Shown: positions 8,055-17,713, counted from the stretch's first letter. The stretch: 40,442 bases of DNA from Paracoccaceae bacterium (GCA_013373445.1 JABXHV010000025.1:80126-120567); one strand, 5' to 3'. The notes: generated by a model not told the origin, from the sequence alone. A program made the numbers and translations.

Positions 8055-8279
8055 TTATGAACCCAGGAAGCCAGCGTATTTGTTCTTGAAGCGAGAAACA
8101 CGGCCGCCACGGTCCATCAACTGACGATCACCACCGGTCCATGCCGGATGTGATGACGGATCAATATCAAGCTGCAGGGAATCACCCTCTGCGCCGTATG
8201 TCGAACGAGTTTCAAATTCGGTACCATCAGTCATGACGACTTTGATGGAGTGATAGTCGGGATGAATATCCGCTTTCAT
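8055..8279 (-). CDS. rpmE: 50S ribosomal protein L31 (cysteine-free form)
   Basis: A 74-residue L31 with family motifs [26 protein letters not shown] and [13 protein letters not shown]. It contains no cysteine, so it is the zinc-independent form. The start MKADIHP at 8279 has AAGGA nine bases upstream; the in-frame extension to 8294 adds five residues not seen in the family. Single gene with its own terminator, divergent from the ABC exporter gene. Confidence 0.95.
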   Translation of the reverse strand: MKADIHPDYHSIKVVMTDGTEFETRSTYGAEGDSLQLDIDPSSHPAWTGGDRQLMDRGGRVSRFKNKYAGFLGS

Positions 8280-8545
8280 GACCGGTCCTTTCATTACACT
8301 TCGGGCTCACTAGATCCGGGACCAGCTAAGAAGTGTCGGCGAAACTTAAAAGAGCCGTCACTCACAATCCGGACGCGGCCCAGGAAACATGGAGAGGGCG
8401 TATACCGCATGAATCCTACGGAGACAAGGGGCAACTGCGATTCAAATCAACCAATTCAAACTCAATTCCGCTTTGACTCTTTTATCTCGCCCCAAGACAC
8501 CATAAATCGTAAGCCTATTGCTTGAAACCAATTATAGGCGAAAAC

Positions 8546-10324
8546 GTGTCCAAATCCCAAAAGCGTAGCAGTTCGCTACAGCCACTGCTTCCATTTTGGA
8601 ACCATTTGCGCAAATACCGCCTGGCAATGAGTCTGGCTATTCTGGCCCTTCTAAGCGCGGCAGGCCTCACGCTATTGCTACCCAACATCGTTCGCGGAAT
8701 GATCGACAATGGATTTGCAACAGAGCAAACTGATATCATCAAGACCCATTTCTGGCTCTTGCTTGGGTTGCTCACAGCCCTGGCAGCTGCGAGCGCACTT
8801 CGCTATTACACGGTGATGTGGCTTGGCGAACGCGTGGTCGCTGACATCAGGGCACAAGTTTTCGATCACGTACTGCACCTGAGCCTGCCCTTTTTCGACA
8901 AGGAGCGTTCCGGGGAAATCCTGTCACGGCTGACAGCAGATACAACCCAGATCAAGTCCGCAATTGGCGCCAGTGCGTCACAGGCCTTGCGCAACCTGGT
9001 CCTTTTCATCGGGGCAATCGCGATGATGATCTTCACCAGTCCAGGCCTGGCGTCCTTGGTTCTGGGCGCGATCCCGCTGATTGTCATACCCCTCATTCTC
9101 TTTGGCCGGCAAGTTCGTATGCGCTCTCACTCCGCGCAAGAGACACTGGCTTCTTCCGCTGCATTTGCCGGAGAAATGATCGGACACATTCGGAGCGTTC
9201 AATCCTTCACTCAGGAAAGCGCTACCGCTGACAATTTCAAGAGAGCGACAGAGAGAGCATTTCAAGCCGCAAAAAACTCCATTGGCGCACGGGCGCTCCT
9301 GACCTTCCTCGCCATATGCATCATCGGAACCAGCATCCTCGCTGTGTTATGGATCGGCATCAACCGGGTAATGGAAGGCAACTTGTCAGGTGGCGAGCTT
9401 GGCCAATTCTTTTTATACTCGGTGTTCGCTGCGGGCTCGCTAGCAAGCCTCTCTGAGGTGTGGGGAGAGATGACCCTAGCCGCAGGCGCTGCCGAGCGCC
9501 TGGCCCAGCTTCTGACCACTCAGGCAGACATCCAGTCTCCCAACGCAAATGCTCTGGCACTACCGCCCAAGCTTTCGGGCAAAATCGAGTTTCAAAATGC
9601 TTGTTTTTCGTATCAGCCGGCGTCCAAGCAGATCGCACTGGAAGATATCAGCGCTACGATCAAACCAGGTGAAACCATCGCAATCGTCGGCCCCTCAGGG
9701 GCAGGGAAATCGACTCTCTTCAGCTTGATCAGCCGGTTTTATGATCTCAAGGACGGTAAAATCCTGATCGACGATCTCGACATAACCCAACTTGATTTGA
9801 AAGGATTGCGTTCGCAGATAGCTCTCGTCCCGCAAGATCCCGCTATTTTCGCAGGCACTATTCAGGAAAACATCGCCTTTGGTGACTCCAATGCTTCGTT
9901 TGAAGCAATTCAAAAAGCTGCGCAGACGGCAGCGGCGGAAGGTTTTATCCAGGAATTGGAACACGGATACGAAACAACAATCGGCGAGCGCGGCATTACC
10001 CTGTCAGGTGGCCAGAAACAACGCATCGCCATTGCCCGGGCAATCCTGAAAGACGCCCCCATTCTCCTGCTCGACGAAGCCACTAGCGCTTTGGACGCTG
10101 ATAGCGAAGCGGAAGTCCAGTCTGCACTGAAGACGTTGATGGAAGGCCGTACGACACTCGTGATCGCGCATCGCCTCTCAACAGTTCAGGACGCCGACCG
10201 GGTTCTCGTCATGGATAAGGGCAAGATAATCGAGCAAGGTACGCACTCCGAATTGGTCAAACAGAACGGCCTGTATGCCCATTTGGCAAGTCTTCAGCTG
10301 AGCTCCAGCTCGCTCGAAGTCTAA
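8546..10324 (+). CDS. ABC exporter, fused membrane and ATPase domains (MsbA-like)
   Basis: A 592-residue half-transporter. Residues ~25-320 form a six-helix type I exporter domain; the ATPase follows with Walker A GPSGAGKST (~382), signature LSGGQKQ (~486), Walker B ILLLDEATSALD (~506) and the H-loop IAHR. Such homodimers export lipids, peptides or drugs across the inner membrane; the substrate cannot be told from sequence. The GTG at 8546 is chosen because AGGCGA precedes it; the TTG at 8522 has no ribosome site. It is divergent from rpmE and ends at a terminator shared with the SDR gene. Confidence 0.9.
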   Translation: MSKSQKRSSSLQPLLPFWNHLRKYRLAMSLAILALLSAAGLTLLLPNIVRGMIDNGFATEQTDIIKTHFWLLLGLLTALAAASALRYYTVMWLGERVVADIRAQVFDHVLHLSLPFFDKERSGEILSRLTADTTQIKSAIGASASQALRNLVLFIGAIAMMIFTSPGLASLVLGAIPLIVIPLILFGRQVRMRSHSAQETLASSAAFAGEMIGHIRSVQSFTQESATADNFKRATERAFQAAKNSIGARALLTFLAICIIGTSILAVLWIGINRVMEGNLSGGELGQFFLYSVFAAGSLASLSEVWGEMTLAAGAAERLAQLLTTQADIQSPNANALALPPKLSGKIEFQNACFSYQPASKQIALEDISATIKPGETIAIVGPSGAGKSTLFSLISRFYDLKDGKILIDDLDITQLDLKGLRSQIALVPQDPAIFAGTIQENIAFGDSNASFEAIQKAAQTAAAEGFIQELEHGYETTIGERGITLSGGQKQRIAIARAILKDAPILLLDEATSALDADSEAEVQSALKTLMEGRTTLVIAHRLSTVQDADRVLVMDKGKIIEQGTHSELVKQNGLYAHLASLQLSSSSLEV

Positions 10325-10327
10325 AAA

Positions 10328-10365
10328 CAAAAAAAGGCCCGCACCAAAGTGCGAGCCTTTCAAAA
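10328..10365. terminator. Bidirectional terminator between the ABC exporter and SDR genes
   Basis: AAAGGCCCGCAC pairs with GTGCGAGCCTTT (one C/A mismatch) around CAAA, with A-rich and T-containing flanks. It lies between convergent stops at 10324 and 10387. Confidence 0.75.
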
Positions 10366-10386
10366 AATTACACGTTCGACGATCGG

Positions 10387-11178
10387 TCAGTCTGCGTCGG
10401 GAACATCAACTGTGTAGTTAAGCGGCATACGTCCACCGTCAGCATAGATCGTCTGACCTGTGACATAGCTTGAATCACTCGAAGCAAGAAACGCTGCAAC
10501 GCCTGCAATCTCTGAAACTTCGCCGACACGCTGCATTGGCGTGCGAGACAGGACACGATGACGTGCTGCCGGATCGCTGTTCACCGATGCAAGCATCTCG
10601 GTCATGATCGAACCAGGACCAATTGCGTTGACGCGAATTCCATGAGGTGCAAGCGCAAGGGCTGCCACTTTGGTCAGCTGGCTGACGCCGCCTTTCGAAA
10701 CGCAATAAGGCACCTGGTTGGGTATAGCCAGAACAGCATTAACTGATGACATGTTGATGATACAGCCAGGCTCTCCGCCTTCCTGCACTTTTTCAACCAT
10801 GTGGCGGGCAACAGCCTGAGAGCACAGGAATGTGCCCTTCAGATTGACACCCAGCACCTTGTCAAAATCTTCAACTTCAAGATCAAGGAAGTCAGCGCCG
10901 ACCACGATACCGGCGTTGTTCACGAGAACATTGATGTCGCCATACGCGTTCAGGGCGCCAGCAACGAGATTGCGCACATCCAACCGTTCAGCGACGTTGC
11001 AGTGGATGTAAGTGGCTTCACCCAGCTTCTGAAGGTCTTCCAAAGCGGCATTACCAGCTTCATCATCCACGTCGGCAATCACAACCTTCGCACCATCCAT
11101 GACAAAACGTTTTGCAATCGCAAAACCGATGCCGCGCGCTGCGCCAGTTACAATCGCGACCTTGTTCTCAAGAGACAC
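10387..11178 (-). CDS. SDR-family oxidoreductase
   Basis: A classical short-chain dehydrogenase of 263 residues. The cofactor motif TGAARGIG near the N-terminus is followed by DVDD (an acidic residue after strand 2, suggesting NAD preference), NNAG, the catalytic Ser in NMSS and YCVSK, and the terminal GQTIYADGGR. The substrate is unknown; 3-oxoacyl reductase, sugar or polyol dehydrogenase activities are all possible. The GTG at 11178 is preferred because GAGG lies six bases upstream; the ATG at 11190 overlaps that ribosome site. Single gene, divergent from the TSUP permease. Confidence 0.85.
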   Translation of the reverse strand: MSLENKVAIVTGAARGIGFAIAKRFVMDGAKVVIADVDDEAGNAALEDLQKLGEATYIHCNVAERLDVRNLVAGALNAYGDINVLVNNAGIVVGADFLDLEVEDFDKVLGVNLKGTFLCSQAVARHMVEKVQEGGEPGCIINMSSVNAVLAIPNQVPYCVSKGGVSQLTKVAALALAPHGIRVNAIGPGSIMTEMLASVNSDPAARHRVLSRTPMQRVGEVSEIAGVAAFLASSDSSYVTGQTIYADGGRMPLNYTVDVPDAD

Positions 11179-11389
11179 TGAAAACCTCATTTATATTTTG
11201 GAAATTCATGCTGCGAACTGCAGCATTTGCGCCGACAATATAGCTAGAGAGGCAAACTGTCGACATTTTTTGAGTCTTCAAGCGAAACCCGAGGGTCGAC
11301 AAGCTGCCGGCGAGGTCAAGCAGGACGGATCGCAGATTGTGAGTAGAATTTTGCTTTACCACCGTGCGGCAGCGTGATTAAAACACTCA

Positions 11390-12157
11390 ATGTCTCCTAT
11401 CCCGGACTTCCTCTTTTACCTTGCAGCAATTCCTGCGGTGTTCCTGACCGGCCTATCAAAAGGCGGCTTCGGCGGCTCATTGGGGATGCTTGCAATCCCT
11501 CTACTGGCACTCGTCATATCGCCAATCCAGGCGGCAGGCATCATGCTGCCAATTCTAGTCATCATGGATATTGTCGGTCTGATTGCCTACCGAGGCCTTG
11601 CTGACAAGCGCACTCTTTTGATCATGTTGCCCGGCGCGATCGTCGGAATAGCCATCGGGTGGGCAACAGCGGCACTCGTCAATGAAGCTTTCGTCAGAGT
11701 GCTCGTTGGTATCATGTCGATCCTGTTCTTCTTGAACTACCTCAGGGGGCGCAAAAAATCTCAGGAAGCAAGATCGCACAACCCAAAACTCGGGTCGTTC
11801 TTCGGCATGATTGCTGGCTTTACGAGCTTCGTCAGCCACACAGGCGGGCCACCGTTTCAGCTTTACGTATTGCCTTTAAAGCTATCCCCAACGCTCTTTG
11901 CGGGAACAGCCGTGATCTTCTTCTCGCTTGTTAATGCGATCAAACTCGTTCCGTATTTCATGCTCGGACAATTTGACACGACCAACCTGTCCACGTCAGC
12001 GGTGCTATTGCCACTGGCAGCGGCCTCGACACTCGTTGGTGTCTGGCTGGTACGGGTGGTCAAAGCCGATATTTTCTACAAGCTGATCTATTACGTGATG
12101 GGAGTTGTCGGCGTTAAGCTGCTTTGGGATGGCACTTCCGCACTCCTGCAACTCTGA
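11390..12157 (+). CDS. TSUP family permease (TauE/SafE)
   Basis: A 255-residue inner-membrane protein with about eight hydrophobic segments and the two family half-repeats: LTGLSKGGFGGSLGMLAIPL near the N-terminus and SFVSHTGGPPFQLYVLPLKL around residue 145. TSUP proteins move sulfite, sulfonates or related organic anions. The substrate cannot be read from sequence. Single gene ending at a terminator. Confidence 0.88.
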   Translation: MSPIPDFLFYLAAIPAVFLTGLSKGGFGGSLGMLAIPLLALVISPIQAAGIMLPILVIMDIVGLIAYRGLADKRTLLIMLPGAIVGIAIGWATAALVNEAFVRVLVGIMSILFFLNYLRGRKKSQEARSHNPKLGSFFGMIAGFTSFVSHTGGPPFQLYVLPLKLSPTLFAGTAVIFFSLVNAIKLVPYFMLGQFDTTNLSTSAVLLPLAAASTLVGVWLVRVVKADIFYKLIYYVMGVVGVKLLWDGTSALLQL

Positions 12158-12177
12158 GATTGAACGCCGACGCAGTC

Positions 12178-12208
12178 AAAAAAACGCCGCGACAAAGCGC
12201 GGCGTTTA
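12178..12208. terminator. Terminator between the TSUP gene and the first YdcH-like gene
   Basis: ACGCCGCG and CGCGGCGT form a perfect 8-bp stem with a seven-A run on one side, giving a U run on the minus strand and a short T run on the plus strand. Stops at 12157 (+) and 12239 (-) converge on it. Confidence 0.8.
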
Positions 12209-12238
12209 GAAAAACTGTTAAACTGGTGAAGTCCACTT

Positions 12239-12418
12239 CTAGTGGAGCGTTTCGACTTTTCGCAATCGCTCAATCTCTTCCTTAAGCATGAGTTTCTTGC
12301 GTTTCATCGTGGTCACTTCTAGGGAGTCGATACTCGGGTGAAGGAGTGCGTTCTCAATCTTGCGTTCCAGCGCGGCATGACGGCGCTCAAGTTCAACGAG
12401 ATGCGACTGCATTGACAT
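12239..12418 (-). CDS. YdcH family protein (DUF465), first copy
   Basis: A 59-residue highly charged helical protein (HLVELERRHAALERKIENAL, MKRKKLMLKEEIERLRK), the helix-turn-helix hairpin typical of DUF465/YdcH. The function is unknown. The start at 12418 is set by GAGGAGG seven bases upstream; the longer frame from 12448 has no ribosome site. A second family member lies 350 bases away on the opposite strand. Confidence 0.85.
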   Translation of the reverse strand: MSMQSHLVELERRHAALERKIENALLHPSIDSLEVTTMKRKKLMLKEEIERLRKVETLH

Positions 12419-12553
12419 ATATTTGCCTCCTCTATCGTGGCCTAACAAACTGATGCTGCCATAGGGTCAGCCGGCTTGTCGAATAAAGTTTGACGGTGAA
12501 AAGCAATAATGGGCAGCTAAATGGACCTTTCCACCGAACAGGCTTTCAAATTG

Positions 12554-12595
12554 CTGAACAAAACTGTTCAGACTGATCCGGTTTTAAGGATCAGT
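12554..12595. repeat. Two adjacent perfect hairpins in the region between the YdcH-like genes
   Basis: CTGAACA-AAAC-TGTTCAG (12554-12571) is directly followed by ACTGATCC and GGATCAGT (12572-12595). A third palindrome, AATCACT-GAT-AGTGATT, lies at 12657-12673. The region holds the divergent promoters; no T run marks a terminator. These may be operators or leader-RNA structures. Confidence 0.55.
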
Positions 12596-12767
12596 ACCTA
12601 CTCTGCAGACCCTTGATTTACTTGTTCTTTGCCATCTCAGGCCGGCGGTTTGGGTGAATCACTGATAGTGATTTACGAATTTCGCTATTATCTCACGCGA
12701 AGAGCTTGTGAATAAGGTTGGTTTCGGCGTAGAAATTTCGCTCATACCGCCATCTTAGGAGAGTGAA

Positions 12768-12974
12768 ATGGCTGAAACGGATGAACAAGCAATCCGAGTC
12801 CAGCTTGCTCAATTGCGACAGGAACACCGGGATCTTGATGCCGCTGTTGAAGCCCTCGCGATCACCGGGAACGCTGATGTGCTTCAACTTCAGCGACTGA
12901 AGAAAAAGAAGCTCGTTATCAAGGACCGGATAGCAACCCTCGAAGACCAGCTCTTTCCTGACATTATCGCCTGA
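12768..12974 (+). CDS. YdcH family protein (DUF465), second copy
   Basis: A 68-residue protein with the same helical-hairpin pattern as the first copy (QLAQLRQEHRDLDAAVEAL, LQLQRLKKKKLVIKDRIATL). AGGAGAG upstream supports the start. It precedes purE by about 105 bases on the same strand and could be cotranscribed with it. The function is unknown. Confidence 0.88.
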   Translation: MAETDEQAIRVQLAQLRQEHRDLDAAVEALAITGNADVLQLQRLKKKKLVIKDRIATLEDQLFPDIIA

Positions 12975-13080
12975 TCGCAATTCAAATCCGATTTGTTCGT
13001 TGCACGACTTGAATAAGCATGGCGCATGCCTATACTCCGCGCCTTCTTGCTAGAACGAAGACAGGAACGGGGGAATTTCC

Positions 13081-13569
13081 GTGTCTAAAGCAGACGTCGC
13101 CATCATAATGGGTAGCCAGTCGGATTGGCCAACCATGAAACACACCGCCGATGTACTCGAGCAACTTGGTATCTCCTTTGACGCGCGTATTGTATCTGCG
13201 CATCGCACGCCTGATCGCATGTATGATTTTGCAAAGGGTGCAAAGGCAGAAGGCTTCAAGATCATTATTGCGGGCGCAGGCGGCGCTGCACATCTTCCCG
13301 GCATGGTCGCTTCACTGACTTCCCTTCCCGTTTTTGGTGTCCCCGTCGAAAGCCGTGCGTTGTCCGGCGAAGACAGCCTGCTCTCAATTGTCCAAATGCC
13401 CGGTGGTATTCCAGTTGGTACACTTGCCATCGGCAAGGCCGGCGCGATCAACGCGGCATTGCTTGCTGCAGCCGTGCTTGCGCTTTCCGATGCTAGAATC
13501 GAAAGTGCTCTCGATGAATACCGGGCGGCACACACCCAAAGTGTTGCCGAAAAGCCAAGCAACGACTGA
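13081..13569 (+). CDS. purE: N5-carboxyaminoimidazole ribonucleotide mutase
   Basis: A 162-residue class I PurE with GSQSDW (11-16), SAHRTP (39-44, catalytic-type His41) and [12 protein letters not shown] (64-75). It converts N5-CAIR to CAIR in de novo purine synthesis as a cytoplasmic octamer. The start is GTG with GGGGGAA upstream. purK follows 47 bases later, giving the usual purEK operon. Confidence 0.96.
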   Translation: MSKADVAIIMGSQSDWPTMKHTADVLEQLGISFDARIVSAHRTPDRMYDFAKGAKAEGFKIIIAGAGGAAHLPGMVASLTSLPVFGVPVESRALSGEDSLLSIVQMPGGIPVGTLAIGKAGAINAALLAAAVLALSDARIESALDEYRAAHTQSVAEKPSND

Positions 13570-13616
13570 ACACAACAAATTCCCTCCCCCACTTTAGACC
13601 TATGCAAGGAGCCATC

Positions 13617-14711
13617 ATGACCGAACCTGTTCAGCTCGTTCCAGGAGATACGATCGGCATTCTGGGTGGCGGACAGCTGGGTCGTATGATGTCGCTTGCA
13701 GCAGCAAGTCTCGGTCTGAAGACCCACATCTTCTGCCCGGATGAAAACAGTCCGGCCTTTGAAGTTGCCGACAGGCATACTGTGGCAGCCTATGACGATC
13801 TGCAGGCATTGGATGCCTTTGCGGCCGAATGCAAGGTCGTCACATATGAATTTGAGAACGTACCCGGCGAAACTGCAGCCAGACTGGAATCACACATACC
13901 AGTGCGGCCATCTCCGCATGCGCTTGAGGTCTCACAGGACCGAAATACTGAAAAAGAGTTCTTGAGGTCGGCACAAGTTGATATCGCAGACTTCGCGACA
14001 ATCGACAGTGAAAACGATCTTGAAGAAGCTCTCGAGCTGCTCGGCGGCAAAGGCGTCCTGAAGACCCGGCGCTTTGGCTATGATGGCAAGGGTCAGGTCA
14101 TGATACGCGACCTGGAAGATATTGACGGAGCGCTTGACAAGATTGGCAATGCACCTGCCGTCCTGGAGCAGCTCATTCCATTCCAACGAGAAGTTTCCGT
14201 GATCGTGGCCAGAGACGTCAACGGAACCTGCACCGCTTACGACATTGCAGAAAATCATCACGAAAACCATATCCTCAAAACCTCTACGGTGCCTGCAAAT
14301 GTAAGAGCAGAAACCGCAGACGCGGCACGCGCTATGGCAATCAAAATTGCCACAAGCCTGAAATATGTCGGCGTAATGGGTGTGGAGATGTTTCTGATCG
14401 AAGAAGACGGTGCCGAACGTCTTCTCGTAAATGAAATTGCGCCGCGCGTTCACAATTCCGGTCACTGGACCGAGGATGCTTGCCTTACATCACAGTTTGA
14501 GCAGCATATGCGCGCAGTCGCAGGTTGGACGCTTGGGTCTGCGGAACGGCACTCGAATGTGGTGATGGAAAATCTGATTGGGGCAGAATGCGAAGCTTGG
14601 CCCACAATCCTCAAGGATCCAAAGGCCCGCCTTCACCTTTACGGCAAGTCGGAGGCGCGTGACGGACGCAAGATGGGCCATGTGAACCGCATCTCACCTA
14701 AGACCGACTGA
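13617..14711 (+). CDS. purK: 5-(carboxyamino)imidazole ribonucleotide synthase
   Basis: A 364-residue ATP-grasp enzyme: IGILGGGQLGRMM at the N-terminus, the ATP-grasp segment KTRRFGYDGKGQ, and the metal/phosphate region NEIAPRVHNSGHWTEDACLT. It makes N5-CAIR from AIR, ATP and bicarbonate and hands it to PurE. The ATG at 13617 has AAGGAG seven bases upstream and is preferred over the in-frame ATG at 13602, which precedes that ribosome site. Confidence 0.96.
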   Translation: MTEPVQLVPGDTIGILGGGQLGRMMSLAAASLGLKTHIFCPDENSPAFEVADRHTVAAYDDLQALDAFAAECKVVTYEFENVPGETAARLESHIPVRPSPHALEVSQDRNTEKEFLRSAQVDIADFATIDSENDLEEALELLGGKGVLKTRRFGYDGKGQVMIRDLEDIDGALDKIGNAPAVLEQLIPFQREVSVIVARDVNGTCTAYDIAENHHENHILKTSTVPANVRAETADAARAMAIKIATSLKYVGVMGVEMFLIEEDGAERLLVNEIAPRVHNSGHWTEDACLTSQFEQHMRAVAGWTLGSAERHSNVVMENLIGAECEAWPTILKDPKARLHLYGKSEARDGRKMGHVNRISPKTD

Positions 14712-14742
14712 ACACAGACTGTTTGAGCACAAGTCAAACATT

Positions 14743-16128
14743 TCAAAAAGCGTACGCAGTATAGTGCCGCAGCGTTCTGCGGAGGAAAAATCGGATGTTT
14801 GTCGCCAGCGCGACAAACGCCAGACCACCCGCAAGACCGCACCAGATCCCAACACCACCCCAGTTCAAGCCGAAACCAAGCCCGAGCGACAAGCTGAAGC
14901 CGATAAACCAATAGCCGAATATCGCAAAGGCCAGCGGCACTTTCGCATCCCCGATGCCGCGCAGATTGTTGACACCGATAATCTGCCCTCCATCAAACAA
15001 CTGGAAAATGGCGGCTACGGCCAAAAAGCTGGTGGCATAACCCAGAACTTCAGGCGCGTTCGGATCTGCAGGATTGAGATATAGAGATACGAGAAACTCT
15101 GGAACAGTCCAGAACACAACTGCGAAGCACAGCATGATGAGGAGGGTCACGCCGAGAGCCGACCACCCTGCCCGCGCTACAGCATCATCATTCCGACGCC
15201 CAGCTGCATAACCCACCCGTGTCAAAGAAGCCTGACTCAAACCAACCGGGACCATGAACGTCATGGAAACGATCTGAACCGCCACGCCATGTGCAGCGAG
15301 TTGTTGAGTGCCCAGCCAACCAACCAGGATTGTGCTGCCCGCAAAGAGACCAGCTTCAGCAATCAGTGTCACGCCAATAGGCAGGCCCATTTTCAAGATC
15401 TTTATCAAGTAGACGACATCTGGGCGCCACAACCGGCCAAAGATCGTATAGCGCCTAAGCCGACGCTCCCACAAAACATAGAAAATGAAGAACAGCAGCG
15501 ACATACTCGACGCCAGAACGGATGCAATGCCGGCCCCGACAAGCTCGAGTCGGGGGAACCCGAAATGTCCGAAGATGAGAACATAGTTCAGCACGACGTT
15601 GATCACGACACCAAGCAATGTCGCAGTCAAAATCACACCCGTGTACCCCATCACTGTAAGGAAGCCGCGAATTGCCATGATCGCCAACGCTGGAAACAAG
15701 CCCCATTGCAGCGCTGTCATATATTCCGCAGCAAGCGCAGAGACCGCAGGATCCTGTCCAAGAAAAATGAAAATTGGTCCGGTGTACGCTGTGACACACC
15801 AAGCAGGGATGCAGTAGAGCGCGGACATCCATAGCCCCATGCGCACAACCCGTCGGAAATCCCGGGGCTCTTTGCGCCCACGCGCCTGCGCACCCAAGGG
15901 TATCACAGCCTGAATGATCCCCATGCCAAAGAACCACAAGAGCATCCACATATTGAAACTGAGGACCGAAGCCGCCAGTTTCTCAGATCCCAAACGCGCA
16001 ATCATCAAGACATCGCTGGCATTGATCGCCATTTGCGCGACCTGCGCTCCAATCAACGGCAAGCCGAGGACCAGGGTTGGCCGAATGTCGGTACGCCAAA
16101 GAGATCTAATGGGATTCCAGAACAACAC
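14743..16128 (-). CDS. MATE family efflux transporter
   Basis: A 461-residue inner-membrane protein with about twelve hydrophobic segments and the MatE repeat organisation (LGLPLIGAQVAQMAINASDV in the first half, GLPIGVTLIAEAGLF in the second). NorM/DinF-type members export drugs or cationic compounds using Na+ or H+ gradients. The start appears to be TTG at 16128 with GGAG six bases upstream. It converges with purK, 31 bases between stops, with no obvious terminator hairpin there. Confidence 0.9.
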   Translation of the reverse strand: MLFWNPIRSLWRTDIRPTLVLGLPLIGAQVAQMAINASDVLMIARLGSEKLAASVLSFNMWMLLWFFGMGIIQAVIPLGAQARGRKEPRDFRRVVRMGLWMSALYCIPAWCVTAYTGPIFIFLGQDPAVSALAAEYMTALQWGLFPALAIMAIRGFLTVMGYTGVILTATLLGVVINVVLNYVLIFGHFGFPRLELVGAGIASVLASSMSLLFFIFYVLWERRLRRYTIFGRLWRPDVVYLIKILKMGLPIGVTLIAEAGLFAGSTILVGWLGTQQLAAHGVAVQIVSMTFMVPVGLSQASLTRVGYAAGRRNDDAVARAGWSALGVTLLIMLCFAVVFWTVPEFLVSLYLNPADPNAPEVLGYATSFLAVAAIFQLFDGGQIIGVNNLRGIGDAKVPLAFAIFGYWFIGFSLSLGLGFGLNWGGVGIWCGLAGGLAFVALATNIRFFLRRTLRHYTAYAF

Positions 16129-16466
16129 TTACTCCAGTGGCATCTAAGGAAGAGTTCAAAAAGCGATTGCTTCTCGCGCAGACCAGGTGAAACGGAGGGA
16201 AAAGGCCACGAGGTGACGCAACGATGTGTGCCCTTTCAGACCCGAAAGTACAGTCTGACTTACTCGGTCTTGTGACGTGTGAAAACAACAAAGAATTCGC
16301 GCATCATTGCCCATGTTAGTTGTGGACAAACACCCCGTCCTCTGCTAACTAGCGCGGCAGAAATGCGGATCAGCCAGAATTCTGGGTTCAGCCAAGCAGA
16401 TTTGAACAAATCTGAGACGGTCCTGATTTGCCCTTATCGAAACGAATTTAAAACGGGAACAGACGC
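16129..16466. other. Intergenic region with an rpsU-proximal palindrome
   Basis: No gene was recognised in this 338-base divergent region. It must hold promoters for the MATE gene and rpsU. A near-perfect palindrome, CAGATTTG-AA-CAAATCTG, lies at 16397-16414, about 50 bases before rpsU, and could be an operator or a leader hairpin. Confidence 0.5.
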
Positions 16467-16691
16467 GTGCAGGTTCTGGTTCGTGACAACAATGTCGATC
16501 AGGCGCTCCGGGCGCTAAAGAAAAAATTGCAGCGGGAAGGTGTCTTCCGCGAAATGAAGCTGCGTGACCACTTTGAAAAGCCATCTGAAAAGAAGGCTCG
16601 CGAAAAAGGTGAAGCTGTTCGCCGCGCCCGTAAGTTGGCGCGCAAGCAAGCCCAGCGCGAAGGTCTGGTCCCAGGACGTTCTCGCCACTAA
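16467..16691 (+). CDS. rpsU: 30S ribosomal protein S21
   Basis: A 74-residue S21 with the typical [20 protein letters not shown] opening, the [19 protein letters not shown] core and a basic C-terminal extension. It binds the 16S rRNA platform and aids mRNA recruitment. The GTG start is preceded by a GGGAA-type ribosome site. It is followed by a clean terminator. Confidence 0.95.
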   Translation: MQVLVRDNNVDQALRALKKKLQREGVFREMKLRDHFEKPSEKKAREKGEAVRRARKLARKQAQREGLVPGRSRH

Positions 16692-16746
16692 CTGTTGGTG
16701 ATCACTAGCTGTTTCGCATTGCAGTTAGAAAATGATACGGTATTCT

Positions 16747-16774
16747 AAAAGCTGACTGTTCGCAGTCAGCTTTT
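16747..16774 (+). terminator. Intrinsic terminator after rpsU
   Basis: AAAAGCTGACTG and CAGTCAGCTTTT pair perfectly around TTCG, followed by further T, 56 bases beyond the rpsU stop. Confidence 0.9.
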
Positions 16775-16849
16775 ATTGCTTGTAGAGCAAGCAAATCCTG
16801 CGGGCCATTTGGACCCCCAGCCGCCCTTTTCACCCCAACAGGCAGATTG

Positions 16850-17713
16850 ATGCAGCACACCGTAACCAGCCAGGACCAATTCCTTCGATTCAAACGGTCG
16901 ATCGTAAAAATCTCCAGCTTGGGCGTCCTACTGATCACCCTCGCCGCCTGTCAGGGAAGTAGCGCTTACAACAGCACTCCATTTGACAAGTCCGTTGGCT
17001 CATCAGCCAACATTGAATCACTGACGCAGGTCATTGAGGCCAATCCGTCCGATCCGGCAGCCTATAACACCAGAGGCATTGCCTACGGCCAGGCCGGAAA
17101 GCTGGAAGACGCGCTGCAGGATTTTGGGGTCGCATTGCAGCTTGATCCGAACTCTTACCAGACATATGCAAACCGCGCGCTTGTCTATCGGCGTATGGGA
17201 CAATTGCAGCCAGCAATTTCCGATTACACCAGAGCAATCAACATCAAGAACGACTACTATCCGGCATACGTCGGTCGCGGAAACGTCTATCGTCAAACAG
17301 GCCAGTTGGATCAGGCTCTTCAGGACTTCAATCGGGCAATCGCAGGCGACAGCTCCGATGCCCGCGCGTATCACAATCGCGGCCTGATTTATCAATCGCA
17401 AAGACAGCATGCACGCGCAATTGAGAACTTTGCGACAGCGATCGGGCTCAACCCGCATGCCGAAGAGCCATACACAGCACGTGGCATTTCTTATCTGGCG
17501 ATCAATGACCCAAATGCCGCATTTGCTGACCTGTCCATGGCAGTGAATCTGGATCGCAAGTCTGCGATCGCCTGGGCCAATCGCGGTTTGGCACTTGAAC
17601 TGTTGGGCAAACCCAAGGATGCAAGGCGCAACTACAGCAAAGCTCAGGTACTGGATGCTTCAAACAGCATCGCACGTGAGGGTCTTGGCCGCATCGATAA
17701 GGGTAAGTTCTAA
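16850..17713 (+). CDS. TPR-repeat lipoprotein (NlpI-like)
   Basis: A 287-residue protein with an N-terminal basic stretch, a hydrophobic segment and lipobox LAAC, so it is probably a membrane-anchored periplasmic lipoprotein. From about residue 55 to 270 it consists of six or so tetratricopeptide repeats (for example AYNTRGIAYGQAGKLEDALQ, AYHNRGLIYQSQRQHARAIE). Such proteins scaffold envelope complexes; NlpI, for instance, binds peptidoglycan hydrolases. The specific partner is unknown. ATG at 16850 is preferred over the TTG just before it. Confidence 0.85.
   Translation: MQHTVTSQDQFLRFKRSIVKISSLGVLLITLAACQGSSAYNSTPFDKSVGSSANIESLTQVIEANPSDPAAYNTRGIAYGQAGKLEDALQDFGVALQLDPNSYQTYANRALVYRRMGQLQPAISDYTRAINIKNDYYPAYVGRGNVYRQTGQLDQALQDFNRAIAGDSSDARAYHNRGLIYQSQRQHARAIENFATAIGLNPHAEEPYTARGISYLAINDPNAAFADLSMAVNLDRKSAIAWANRGLALELLGKPKDARRNYSKAQVLDASNSIAREGLGRIDKGKF

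Noticed and set aside
13050-13778. Minus-strand ORF of 242 codons opposite purE and the start of purK
   Set aside because: The purEK assignment is certain; the antisense frame shows no domain and only mirrors codon bias.
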